Positions 45,316 to 53,648 of a DNA stretch of 64,000 nt are shown here, one piece after another. A model generated the notes under the pieces. It made no database searches. It worked only from the letters and a program-made list of their open reading frames with translations, and was not told where the DNA came from. This stretch comes from JAICXG01 sp036494545. GTDB taxonomy: Bacteria > Verrucomicrobiota > Verrucomicrobiia > Chthoniobacterales > UBA10450. The translations under genes were made by a program, and so were the position numbers. The number at the start of each line of letters is the position of its first letter. The stretch's first letter is position 1. The stretch covers positions 248,001-312,000 of the forward strand of contig DASXOB010000006.1 in the NCBI GenBank assembly GCA_036494545.1. The letters are read 5' to 3'.

Positions 45316-46164
45316 ATGCCCAATCAAATCCATCCACCGCCTGGCGAAAGCCTTGTCACAGCGCCCGTCGTGGTCGTGGAAGACGTGGGCGAAAAGACCC
45401 GCACCGCGATCATCGAGGTCGGGAGCATGTTTTGGTTCATTATCAACACGCTCGCCGAAACCCTCGACCGCATTCGGCGGGGGCGGGCACCGTTTCGGGC
45501 TTCGAGTTTTTTTCGGTACACCGAACGAGCTGGCGTTGGCTCGGTGCCGTTGGTTGCAATGGTTTCGTTTTTCCTGGGCCTGACGATGGCACTGCTGACC
45601 GGTTATGAACTGCAGCGGTTCGGAACGGAACGCCTCGTACCTGGATTGGTGGCGATTGCATTTACGCGGGAATTGGGACCGTTGCTCACCGGAATCATGC
45701 TTGCGGCGCGGATTGGTGCATCATTTACCGCCGAGCTTGGAACAATGCAGGTCTCAGAGGAAGTGGAAGCAATCGAAGCGATGGGGATCAGTCCGCTCCG
45801 ATTCTTGGTCGCGCCGCGAATGCTTGCGCTCTTTGCCCTGATGCCTTGTCTGAGCGTGATCTCGAGCGTGGCGGCAATTCTTGCAACCGCCATGGTTTCT
45901 CGCGCGTATTTCAACATCGCGTTCGTTTATTTCCAGGACCTGGTCGTGCAAAGCCTGCTCATTCGCGACATCGTCGCCGGCGTGCTGAAGAGTTTTATGT
46001 TTGGAATGTTGATTGGCGCCATCGCGTGTTACCGCGGATTGACTGTGAAAGGCGGCGCGGCTGGCGTCGGAACTTCGACCACCTCAAGCGTGGTGACGGC
46101 AATCACGACCGTGATCGGGTTCGACACGATCTTTAACATCGTCTACATCGTCTTTTTTCCGTGA
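45316..46164 (+). CDS. mlaE: MlaE-type ABC transporter permease
   Basis: 282 residues, about five to six membrane segments. The family core is intact: LTMALLTGYELQRFGTERLV, FTRELGPLLTGIMLAARIGA, ELGTMQVSEEVEAIEAMGIS and AIACYRGLTVKGGAAGVG. MlaE is the inner-membrane subunit of the phospholipid trafficking complex that keeps outer-membrane lipid asymmetry. ATG 45316 (M-P-N-Q-I) is chosen over an upstream in-frame ATG at 45268 whose extra residues are low-complexity. The ATPase gene overlaps its stop (GTGA), making an mlaE-mlaF-mlaD operon. Confidence 0.93.
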   Translation: MPNQIHPPPGESLVTAPVVVVEDVGEKTRTAIIEVGSMFWFIINTLAETLDRIRRGRAPFRASSFFRYTERAGVGSVPLVAMVSFFLGLTMALLTGYELQRFGTERLVPGLVAIAFTRELGPLLTGIMLAARIGASFTAELGTMQVSEEVEAIEAMGISPLRFLVAPRMLALFALMPCLSVISSVAAILATAMVSRAYFNIAFVYFQDLVVQSLLIRDIVAGVLKSFMFGMLIGAIACYRGLTVKGGAAGVGTSTTSSVVTAITTVIGFDTIFNIVYIVFFP

Positions 46165-46952
46165 GCGAGCCGCCCAATCACGTTGTCGAGCTGCGTGAGG
46201 TCATGCTCGAGTTTCCAACCAAGAAAGTGCTCAACGGTGTTTCGCTGACAGTCGAACCGCTCGATCGGCTGGTGGTCATGGGCCAGAGCGGCAGCGGCAA
46301 GAGCACCATCCTGCGTTTGATTCTTGGTATTCTCCAACCGACGAGCGGCGAAATTTTTTTCAAACAATTCGAAATTGGCCGCCTCAAACGCCGCAAGCTC
46401 CAACACGTACGTAGCCAGATCGGAATGGTCTATCAATACTCCGCGCTCCTCAGCTCGCGCAATGTGCGTGATAACGTCGCCTTGCCGCTGGAGGAACTCA
46501 CCCGTAAAAGCACGACGGAGATTGATAAAATCGTGGACGAAAAATTGGAGCTGGTCGGAATGTTGGACGCGCGGCTGCAATTCCCATCGGAGTTGAGCGG
46601 TGGCATGCGCAAACGTGTCAGCCTGGCGCGTGCTTTGGTCATGGATCCAGAGTTAATTCTTTTCGACGAGCCGTCTGCCGGCCTGGACCCGGTAATCAGC
46701 TCAGTGATCGACGAATTGATTATCAATCTCACGGAACGTTCGAAAGTGACTTCGATCATCGTGACACACGAAATGGACAGTGCATTTCGTATCGGCACGC
46801 GAATGGCTATGCTCTATCACGGCGAGGTGATTGCCGACGCCGCACCGGAGGAGTTTAAGAAATCGGATCATCCGGTCGTGCGGCAATTCCTAAGCGGCAG
46901 CACCGAAGGTCCTATCCTGGAAGGAAGTAAAGATGCAGTTGCGACGAAATGA
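46161..46952 (+). CDS. mlaF: MlaF-type ABC transporter ATP-binding protein
   Basis: 263 residues. Walker A MGQSGSGKSTILRLILG, Q-loop MVYQYSALLSSRNVRDNV, signature ELSGGMRKRVSLARALVMDP, Walker B ILFDEPSAGLDPV and the H-loop IIVTHEMDSAF are all present. The MRKR form of the signature is typical of MlaF/Mkl ATPases. GTG start overlaps the permease stop by four bases, and the gene itself overlaps the following mlaD by 20 bp, so the three proteins are made together as a lipid ABC transporter. Confidence 0.95.
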   Translation: MSEPPNHVVELREVMLEFPTKKVLNGVSLTVEPLDRLVVMGQSGSGKSTILRLILGILQPTSGEIFFKQFEIGRLKRRKLQHVRSQIGMVYQYSALLSSRNVRDNVALPLEELTRKSTTEIDKIVDEKLELVGMLDARLQFPSELSGGMRKRVSLARALVMDPELILFDEPSAGLDPVISSVIDELIINLTERSKVTSIIVTHEMDSAFRIGTRMAMLYHGEVIADAAPEEFKKSDHPVVRQFLSGSTEGPILEGSKDAVATK

Positions 46953-47904
46953 ACTCATGACTGGCCTGCTCGTATTGAGCACGCTGGCCGTCCTGACATT
47001 TATTCTCATCCTGCTGGGAGCGCCGGGACTTTTTCGTCCATTGGTCATTTACCGGCTTTATTTTGATAATGCCGCGGGCATCAAGCTGGGTGCTCCGGTT
47101 CTGCTCGCCGGTCGCAAGATCGGGCAGGTGAAATCGCTCAATTCGCCCGTCTCTCGCGAAGAAGGAGCTCACGCGTTCGAAGCCGCCGGAAATCTGGGGA
47201 CCGTCACGATAAGTCCGGGCTCTGGCGGGCCAAATATTCTGCCACGATTGGAAGTGCGGATCGACATCGAGGTGGATCGGACCGCGCTGATTTACAAGAA
47301 TTGCAACATCAGGCTGATGACCCTCGGTTTATTAGGCGAGACGGCGATCGACATCTCCGAAGGCAACGATCACGCCCAACGCGCCGAAGCCGGACAGGTC
47401 TTTGTCGGCAATCGGGTGCCTGACTTTTCTGAGGCGATTTCCAAACTGCTTGGCATCGTGCAGCCGGTTGCCACCGAGGCCACCGCGACATTAAAGGAAT
47501 TACAGAGCACTGCAGCCAACCTGAGCCAGATCACAGATGAAGACTCGCCACTGACCATGGGGCTAGTGCAGTTCAAGATTTTCACCGAGCATCTCAACAA
47601 GCTGACCGAACCAGAGAGCGATCTTTCAAAGTCGCTCGCTCACATTCAAAGCCTGAGTGATCAACTAACGCGCAACGACAACATTGCAGTCACGCTCTCG
47701 AATTTCCGCAATGCCTCCGAGAAACTGGACACGACCATCGGCCGGTTGGGACCTGACCTGCAAAAAACGATCAGCAACACAAAAGATCTGAGTGCCACCT
47801 TACGTGCGCAGCCGTGGCGCTTGATCTGGCCTTCAACAAAAAAATATCCGCAAGACCACGTGTTGGAACCGACGCCAACGCCCTCACGAAAGACGAAGCG
47901 ATGA
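46933..47904 (+). CDS. mlaD: MlaD/MCE-domain substrate-binding protein
   Basis: 323 residues. One N-terminal membrane anchor (MTGLLVLSTLAVLTFILILL) and one MCE domain (about 40-150: YRLYFDNAAGIKLGAPVLLA, GLLGETAIDI). A long helical tail follows (ATATLKELQSTAANLSQIT, SLAHIQSLSDQLTRNDNI). MCE proteins form hexameric rings that carry phospholipids across the periplasm. The tail is longer than in E. coli MlaD and could form a needle-like tunnel. Start ATG lies inside the mlaF 3' end. No mlaC or mlaA homologue follows. Confidence 0.92.
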   Translation: MQLRRNELMTGLLVLSTLAVLTFILILLGAPGLFRPLVIYRLYFDNAAGIKLGAPVLLAGRKIGQVKSLNSPVSREEGAHAFEAAGNLGTVTISPGSGGPNILPRLEVRIDIEVDRTALIYKNCNIRLMTLGLLGETAIDISEGNDHAQRAEAGQVFVGNRVPDFSEAISKLLGIVQPVATEATATLKELQSTAANLSQITDEDSPLTMGLVQFKIFTEHLNKLTEPESDLSKSLAHIQSLSDQLTRNDNIAVTLSNFRNASEKLDTTIGRLGPDLQKTISNTKDLSATLRAQPWRLIWPSTKKYPQDHVLEPTPTPSRKTKR

Positions 47905-48048
47905 GCGCTGGAGCGCGCCACCCGTAGCGATTCGTTAGCGTGCTTCGATTAGCATCAGGTTACGATACCCAACCTGGGCGCGCTTACGCGATGGGTCGCA
48001 AAAAAAGAAAGCGGGATATTTCGCCGGGGAATTACTTGGAGAGTAACG

Positions 48049-48342
48049 CTATGCCTCTGGCGATTCCGCCGGAATATCTTTGGCGGGTAGCGCTGCGGCG
48101 GCGCGGCTGCGATTCTTTTTCAACAAGCTCCGCACCGTATCGGATGGCTGGGCTCCTCGCGCCAGCCAATGCTCGGCGCGATCGATCTTCAAACTGCTAT
48201 TATCGGTTTTCAGCTTCGGGTCGTAAGTGCCGATAATCTCGATAAATTTCCCATCGCGCGGACTGCGACTGTCCGCCACGACGATTTTATAATAGGGGCG
48301 GTTCTTCGCCCCTTCTCTGCGTAGTCTAATTGAAACGGCCAT
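48049..48342 (-). CDS. rpsP: 30S ribosomal protein S16
   Basis: 97 residues. The N-terminus MAVSIRLRREGAKNRPYYKI and VVADSRSPRDGKFIEIIGTY are diagnostic of S16, which helps assemble the central and 5' domains of 16S rRNA. The C-terminal extension is alanine/arginine-rich. It lies 78 bp after ffh on the same strand, matching the common ffh-rpsP order. The usual partners rimM, trmD and rplS do not follow here; the next genes downstream are on the opposite strand (the mla operon). Confidence 0.97.
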   Translation of the reverse strand: MAVSIRLRREGAKNRPYYKIVVADSRSPRDGKFIEIIGTYDPKLKTDNSSLKIDRAEHWLARGAQPSDTVRSLLKKNRSRAAAALPAKDIPAESPEA

Positions 48343-48420
48343 ACTGCAATCGAATGTTTGTAGGGAGGTCTGCGAGCTCCGAGGGAGGGAACGAATCGCG
48401 CATTTCGGGAGAATCGCAAG

Positions 48421-49740
48421 TCAGGTCTTTGCGCGCGACATGCGGGCCATCATCCGCTTCATCTTGCCGGCGTTCTTCATCAACTTGCGCATCTGATTGA
48501 AACGCTGCAGCAGGTCGTTCACCTCCGTTACGCTGCTCCCGCTCCCACGGGCAATTCGCTGGCGGCGCCGTGCGTTCAGAATGTCAGGATGTTTGCGTTC
48601 CTTGTTCGTCATGGAAAGGACGATTGCTTCTGTTCGCTTGAGCTGTTTCTCGTCAATGTTCACGCCTTTGAGATTACTCACGCCGGGTAACATCCCGATG
48701 ATGCTTTCGAGCGGTCCGAGTTTTCGCATCATTTTGAATTGGGCGAGGAAATCGTTGAAATCGAATGAGGCCGTCCGGAGCTTGTGCTCCATGCGCGCGG
48801 CTTCTTCCTCGTCAATCGCTTCGGCCGCTTTTTCGACCAGACCGACAATATCGCCCATCCCGAGAATGCGGCCGGCCAGGCGATCAGGCACAAACGGCTC
48901 GAATTGATCCAGCTTTTCGCCGACGCCGGCGAACTTGATCGGACGCTGTGTTACTTGGCGCATGGAAAGCGCCGCGCCGCCGCGCGCGTCGCCGTCGAGT
49001 TTGGTCAGAACAATACCTGTAATGCCAAGAGCTTCGTGGAAATGTGTCGCTACGCTTACCGCCTGCTGGCCAGTGGCGGCATCGGCTACGAGCAGGACTT
49101 CCTGTGGCTGGAGGAATTCTTTCAGCCGCTTGATTTCCTCAATCAGCGCGGAGTCGATTTCCTGGCGACCGGCGGTATCGAAAATCTGCACATTGCCATC
49201 CTGCTGTGCCGCCCACTCCAGGCTGGCCGCTGCCGAACGTTTCACATCTTTTTCGTTAGGCGACGGAATATAGACCGGGACACCGACCTCTCGGCCTAAC
49301 GTTGCCAGTTGCTCGATGGCGGCCGGGCGCTGCAGGTCGGAAGCGATCAGGAGCGGAACGCGTCCTTGTTTCTTGAGATAGTTGGCCAGCTTGGCTGATG
49401 AAGTTGTTTTACCGGCGCCATTCAAGCCAACCATCAGAATGCGCGCCGGCTTGGTAAGATTGAGAGGCTCGGCATCCCCCCCGAGAAGCTGGGCCAGTTC
49501 GTCGTGGAAAATTTTTACAATCTGCTGCCCGGGCGTAACGCTGCGCAGCACCTCTTCGCCGAGTGCTTTTTCTTTTACCCGGGCGACAAAATTCTTCGCG
49601 ACCTGGTAATCGACGTCTGCCTCGAGCAAGGCGAGCCGCACCTGACGCATCGCGTCGCTGACGTTCGTCTCGCTGATCGTGCCATGGCCGCGCAGGTCCT
49701 TGAAAATATCCTGCAGTTTGTCGCCGAGTTGAGAAAACAT
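48421..49740 (-). CDS. ffh: Signal recognition particle protein Ffh (SRP54)
   Basis: 439 residues. The four-helix N domain is followed by the GTPase domain with G1 VGLNGAGKTTSSAKLANYL, G3 IFDTAGRQEID and G4 LTKLDGDARGG, and the methionine-rich M domain that binds 4.5S RNA and signal sequences (QMRKLMKNAGKMKRMMARM). Ffh directs nascent membrane proteins to the translocon with FtsY. Two repeat copies lie in or by the gene: one in coding sequence at 49253-49261 (Pro-Asn-Glu) and one directly upstream of the start at 49751-49759. Confidence 0.97.
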   Translation of the reverse strand: MFSQLGDKLQDIFKDLRGHGTISETNVSDAMRQVRLALLEADVDYQVAKNFVARVKEKALGEEVLRSVTPGQQIVKIFHDELAQLLGGDAEPLNLTKPARILMVGLNGAGKTTSSAKLANYLKKQGRVPLLIASDLQRPAAIEQLATLGREVGVPVYIPSPNEKDVKRSAAASLEWAAQQDGNVQIFDTAGRQEIDSALIEEIKRLKEFLQPQEVLLVADAATGQQAVSVATHFHEALGITGIVLTKLDGDARGGAALSMRQVTQRPIKFAGVGEKLDQFEPFVPDRLAGRILGMGDIVGLVEKAAEAIDEEEAARMEHKLRTASFDFNDFLAQFKMMRKLGPLESIIGMLPGVSNLKGVNIDEKQLKRTEAIVLSMTNKERKHPDILNARRRQRIARGSGSSVTEVNDLLQRFNQMRKLMKNAGKMKRMMARMSRAKT

Positions 49741-49879
49741 GTGTCGTTAGTCGTTAGGCAAAAAGCCCGGGCGCTTTCCCTAGCACGAAGTGCCTCCTCT
49801 TTCCAACCGGGTCTGCCAAACGCAGAAATTCGCAAATCCCACCTCTTCGATTCATCTTGCATGGAATGATCGTCGCAGA

Positions 49880-50980
49880 ATGAACAATTCCGCCCTCCTC
49901 CACATCGTCGAACGTCTCGAAGGATTCGTCGGCAAACTGCCCGATTCGATCCGCAAACCGGTCCTGAGCGAGTTGACCCCTTTGAAGGAGCTTTTTCTGC
50001 AACAACGCCCGCCGCGCTTCGTCCTCACCGGTTCGCATCCGATGCCGCTGCTCGAATTCGTGGCGCGCATTTTTATGCCCGAGAAGACCGAGTCACCTTC
50101 GCGCGAGACTCTCACCGGACTCTATCGCTGGCAAAGCGTCGCGCTCGGCCAACACGGCTCGATCCAGATACTCGATGCCCGCGGAGCCGATGCAGACGCG
50201 CTCGACGTTGTGCGCGGGGAGCTACAAACTCAGCCAGCCGATGTTTTCTTTTTTCTCCCAGCGGAGCGGGGCGCAAAAATCGCATCACGCAAGGAAATCG
50301 AGCGCCTGGAAAAACTACTCGGCGGGAATGGTGGCGGCACGATCGGCGCGAAGTTGCTCGAACTGCAAACTTCGGAAGGCCAGCGTGTCCTTAACGAGGA
50401 AACCGACAAGCCTTCGATTCGGGCAAGCTTGAGCGGGGCTCACTCGTTAGGCCCAAGTTTGCGACGCACGCTGGCGAGCGAATTGCCTAACGAAGCCCGA
50501 GTCGAACTGGTCCGCAGTGGCGGCGACGCTCACGCCCAGGCAGAGATCGCCGAGCTGCTTGTGAAGTCGACGAGCGCGATCTGCGCCGCCGTGGGTGCGC
50601 AGCCGATTCCACTCGCTGATTTGCCCATCCTTACCACGCTGCAGTTGGTCATGGTCTCTGGAATTATGTACATCAGCGGTCGCGAACGCAGCCTGCGGGC
50701 GGCTACGGAATTTGTCGGCGCGCTCGGCGCGAATGTTGGCATCGGTATGATTTTACGCGAAGGAACTCGCGCTGCGCTGAAGTTTTTTCCAGGGTGGGGG
50801 AACGTCGTCTGCGGAATGGTAGCGGGTGCCGGCACGTTCGCGATTGGCCATGCCGCAATGGTCTATTTCATCGAAGGGGCCAGTTTGCGCGACGCCCGAC
50901 GGGCTTTTGCGGAAAGCAAAAAGAAACGCTTCACCCTTCCGCGTAAGAAATCTAAAGCGCTTTCCAATTCCCGACCTTGA
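49880..50980 (+). CDS. DUF697 membrane protein with P-loop-less GTPase-like domain
   Basis: 366 residues from ATG 49880 (M-N-N-S-A-L-L-H-I-V). The N-terminal half looks like a small GTPase scaffold of the YcjX/Era type, with strand FVLTGSHPMPLLEFVARIF where GxxxxGK(S/T) is expected, but no P-loop Lys. A DARGAD sequence stands in the DxxG place. The C-terminal half is a DUF697 domain (TTLQLVMVSGIMYISGRERS, VGALGANVGIGMILREG, VVCGMVAGAGTFAIGHAAMV) that probably inserts in or touches the inner membrane. It is thus likely unable to bind GTP in the normal way. Function unknown. Confidence 0.75.
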   Translation: MNNSALLHIVERLEGFVGKLPDSIRKPVLSELTPLKELFLQQRPPRFVLTGSHPMPLLEFVARIFMPEKTESPSRETLTGLYRWQSVALGQHGSIQILDARGADADALDVVRGELQTQPADVFFFLPAERGAKIASRKEIERLEKLLGGNGGGTIGAKLLELQTSEGQRVLNEETDKPSIRASLSGAHSLGPSLRRTLASELPNEARVELVRSGGDAHAQAEIAELLVKSTSAICAAVGAQPIPLADLPILTTLQLVMVSGIMYISGRERSLRAATEFVGALGANVGIGMILREGTRAALKFFPGWGNVVCGMVAGAGTFAIGHAAMVYFIEGASLRDARRAFAESKKKRFTLPRKKSKALSNSRP

Positions 50981-51062
50981 TCATCGGAGCAACGATGTTT
51001 GCCGGCGCGGCAGGGGCGCTGGTAACACGCATCTCATGGTCGGTCTCAGTCTGTAGAATAAC

Positions 51063-51116
51063 TTGTGAATAAATTTCCGATTTCGGTGCATTTTGTTCAC
51101 ACAATTTTGTGAACAA
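51063..51116 (+). promoter_or_regulatory. Inverted repeat, candidate operator before rsmA
   Basis: TTGTTCACA (51093-51101) and TGTGAACAA (51108-51116) are perfect 9-bp inverted arms separated by six bases. A further half-site TTGTGAA is at 51063-51069. The region is clearly more AT-rich than its surroundings and lies 46-100 bp before the rsmA-NUDIX start. It looks like a dimer-binding operator in a promoter. A stem-loop role in RNA is possible, but there is no T-run. Confidence 0.5.
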
Positions 51117-51161
51117 TCCGGCTCGCCAGGCCGCTCTTTCGCACGTGGTTAATCGCAACCG

Positions 51162-52496
51162 ATGAAGCTCTCCGAGATCAGCGACGTCTTGCGCGAGATT
51201 CGGGTTGCGCCCGTAAGAACGCTCGGCCAAAATTTTCTGCACGATCAGAACCTCGCGAGATGGATTGTCCGGCAGGCGGACATTTCTTCGAACGATTTTG
51301 TGCTGGAGATTGGCCCTGGTCTGGGTGCGATTACTGAACCTGCGCTTCATTCGGGCGCGCAGGTTTTAGCGGTCGAAAAAGATCGACGGCTGGCTAATTT
51401 TCTTCGGCAGCAATTCGCGGATCGTTCTTTCGAAGTAATCCATGGGGATGCGCTCGATTTCGAGGTGCGACGACTGTTTCCGCGCGGCCCGATCAAACTA
51501 CTGGGCAACCTTCCTTATTACATCTCAACCGAATTGATTTTTCGATTTCTCGAAGCGCCCACTCCGATCACAATGGCGTTGTTGATGTTACAAATGGAAA
51601 CGGCTCGCCGTCTCTCGGCTCGCCCCCGTTCCAAGGATTACGGAATTCTTAGCCTTGTCGTGCAATCGCAGTATTGCGTGGAATATCTACGTACTATTGC
51701 GGCGAGCGTCTTTTTGCCGGAACCAGAGGTGGAATCGGCGCTCGTCCGACTGACTCCGCGCTTGCCTAACGAGTTTCCGTTTTACGATCGCGGATTGTTT
51801 CTCACTCTCATCCGGCGAGGTTTTTCGCAGCGCAGAAAGCAGCTCGGAAAGTTACTGCGCGAGCGGGTTGAAGACTGGCCAAGTGCGGCCCAGGAAATCG
51901 GTGCTTCATCACGGGCGCGGGCGGAAGAGTTGTCACTCGAGCAGTGGATCGCACTGACCAGGTTGGTTCAACCTCCCGCAGTGCAGCTGGCCGGCAACGA
52001 TGCGGGGGAGGAGTTCGTGATAGTCGACGAAAACGATTCCGCAACTGGCGTCGCGTCACGGGCCGAAGTGCATGGGAATAACTTTCGTCATCGGGCGGTC
52101 CACATCTTCATTTTCAATCGCAAGGGCGACTTGCTTTTGCAAAAACGGTCGCCTTGGAAAGATCGGCATCCGGAGCTGTGGGACTCGAGTGCCGCTGGCC
52201 ACGTTGGCGCTGGCGAAGGATATGACGCGACCGCGGAGCGCGAGTTGAGCGAGGAACTGGGAATAACAATAAAACTAAGGCGCGTCGCAAAAATATCTGC
52301 CTCAGAACGGACGGGTCAGGAATTTATCTGGCTCTATCGGGGGGAACATGAAGGGCCGTTTGCGCCGGCGCCTTCCGAAATCGACCTGGTGCAATTTTTC
52401 GCGCCTGAAATAATTGCGCGTTGGATCGACCAAAGACCGGGCGATTTCGCACCCGGCTTCATCGAGTGCTGGCGAGTGGCCAGCCTTCTAGCCTAA
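51162..52496 (+). CDS. rsmA: 16S rRNA dimethyladenosine transferase (RsmA/KsgA) fused to a NUDIX hydrolase
   Basis: 444 residues. Residues 1 to about 275 are a complete RsmA, which dimethylates two adenosines near the 3' end of 16S rRNA: RTLGQNFLHDQNLARWIV, SAM site VLEIGPGLGAITEPAL, catalytic LLGNLPYYISTELIF. From about 285 a second domain begins (EEFVIVDENDSATGVASRAE) with a perfect NUDIX box, GX5EX7REUXEEXGU, in GHVGAGEGYDATAERELSEE. This part resembles the YfcD/isopentenyl-diphosphate-isomerase-like branch. The frame is continuous, so the fusion is real. The TAA stop lies in a GCCTAACGA copy. Confidence 0.92.
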   Translation: MKLSEISDVLREIRVAPVRTLGQNFLHDQNLARWIVRQADISSNDFVLEIGPGLGAITEPALHSGAQVLAVEKDRRLANFLRQQFADRSFEVIHGDALDFEVRRLFPRGPIKLLGNLPYYISTELIFRFLEAPTPITMALLMLQMETARRLSARPRSKDYGILSLVVQSQYCVEYLRTIAASVFLPEPEVESALVRLTPRLPNEFPFYDRGLFLTLIRRGFSQRRKQLGKLLRERVEDWPSAAQEIGASSRARAEELSLEQWIALTRLVQPPAVQLAGNDAGEEFVIVDENDSATGVASRAEVHGNNFRHRAVHIFIFNRKGDLLLQKRSPWKDRHPELWDSSAAGHVGAGEGYDATAERELSEELGITIKLRRVAKISASERTGQEFIWLYRGEHEGPFAPAPSEIDLVQFFAPEIIARWIDQRPGDFAPGFIECWRVASLLA

Positions 52497-52807
52497 CGAG
52501 CGCGTTTGGCGGGCGCAGCCGTTTTCTTGGCCGGCATTTTTTTTGCCGACTTGGCCAGCGCTGCCCTGCGAGCGGGGGAAAGAGTCGTGCGCGGTGGCAG
52601 GTCCCCCATTACTTCTTTGCGGTATTTGCGCGCCGCTTTAAGAGCCGCGTCTTTTCCGCCGTAAACCGCGTCGCTGAACATTCTCGTGCCATTGGAGGAG
52701 CCGCGGACAAAATGCACCTGAAAACCGTGCGTCTGTTTCTTCGCGCGTGGCTTCGTATCGATGCGCTTGATGTTTTGCTCGGAGTCGGGATTGGATCGTT
52801 TCCTCAT
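52493..52807 (-). CDS. AP2-like DNA-binding protein with lysine/alanine-rich tail
   Basis: 104 residues. The middle (THGFQVHFVRGSSNGTRMFS, then AVYGGKDAALKAARKYRKE) has the three-strand-plus-helix pattern of bacterial AP2/ERF-type DNA-binding domains. The last 30 residues are rich in K, A, R and P (KSAKKMPAKKTAAPAKRAR), like histone-H1-type tails. It probably binds DNA without strict specificity. Its stop overlaps the last four bases of the convergent rsmA fusion. A GCCTAACGA copy sits just upstream of its start (52818-52826). Confidence 0.65.
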   Translation of the reverse strand: MRKRSNPDSEQNIKRIDTKPRAKKQTHGFQVHFVRGSSNGTRMFSDAVYGGKDAALKAARKYRKEVMGDLPPRTTLSPARRAALAKSAKKMPAKKTAAPAKRAR

Positions 52808-52877
52808 AATATTTCTTGCCTAACGAGTTGAGCGTAAGGGCAACTTTTCCCTTATGCAAATTAACGTTGCAGGAAAT

Positions 52878-53648
52878 TTAGCTTTTTTCGGCGGGCACGA
52901 TTTGCGTGGGCTCGGGCAGGTTCCAATTCTTCGCCTTTTCGGCATAAATGGCGCGCGGCAGGAGGACATAGCAGGGATACCGATCGGCTCGCAGCCAGCA
53001 AATCAAGCGAATGAGCTCGCTCTCCGCCATGGTCGTGCAACCAGACGTAGCTCGCGATTCTCCGCGGCGAATGTGAAAGAAAATGGCGCTGCCGTCGTTT
53101 GGCACGGGCGGGTCGGAGTTGTGTCGGATCTCGATCAACCAGCGATAGGCGAAATCGTTATGCCGCATTTTTTGTTTCGCGAACCAAGGCGGCGGATGCT
53201 CGGGGTCGGCGATCGCGATCATCGTGTTGTAATCGGGTCGCGTCGGATCGTCGATCCAGGCGTCTGCTTTGGTCACCTGATGAAAAGGAAAATTTGCCCC
53301 GGCCGGTAGCGCGGCGTCGTAAGTATAAATTTTTCCGATCCGAAAAATGCCGGCAGGGGCCCGGCCATCGCGTTCTTTTTTGTGCAAGCCGGTTTCATCC
53401 TGGCCAGCCAACCCACGTCCCCAGGCGAGGCCGTTCTTCCCAAACAACACCGGGGCAGCCTCGCCCGTGCGCCGCCACGGCCCATTGTTCGTGCGCTCGA
53501 AGCGTTCCATCGTGCCGCGCATGGTATTCCAGTCGGGTGCGAGGCTGACAATGAGCTGTTGGCAATCCCCAGGGACGCCAGCGGCATGCACGCTGCTGGC
53601 CATGAGAAGCAATAATGCCGATAGAATTACTTGAAGCGCCTGCGACAT
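52878..53648 (-). CDS. Exported L,D-transpeptidase-like (YkuD-fold) protein
   Basis: 256 residues from ATG 53648, with a signal peptide (VILSALLLLMASSVHAAG). The catalytic region IFFHIRRGESRATSGCTTMA has the His and SxGC cysteine of the YkuD/COG3786 branch, which makes or trims peptide bonds in peptidoglycan. Preceding it, KKERDGRAPAGIFRIGKIY and TRPDYNTMIAI are typical of the same fold. The frame is open upstream to 53756, but without family residues. Its 5' end overlaps by 34 bp the start of the divergent TPR membrane protein. Confidence 0.85.
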   Translation of the reverse strand: MSQALQVILSALLLLMASSVHAAGVPGDCQQLIVSLAPDWNTMRGTMERFERTNNGPWRRTGEAAPVLFGKNGLAWGRGLAGQDETGLHKKERDGRAPAGIFRIGKIYTYDAALPAGANFPFHQVTKADAWIDDPTRPDYNTMIAIADPEHPPPWFAKQKMRHNDFAYRWLIEIRHNSDPPVPNDGSAIFFHIRRGESRATSGCTTMAESELIRLICWLRADRYPCYVLLPRAIYAEKAKNWNLPEPTQIVPAEKS

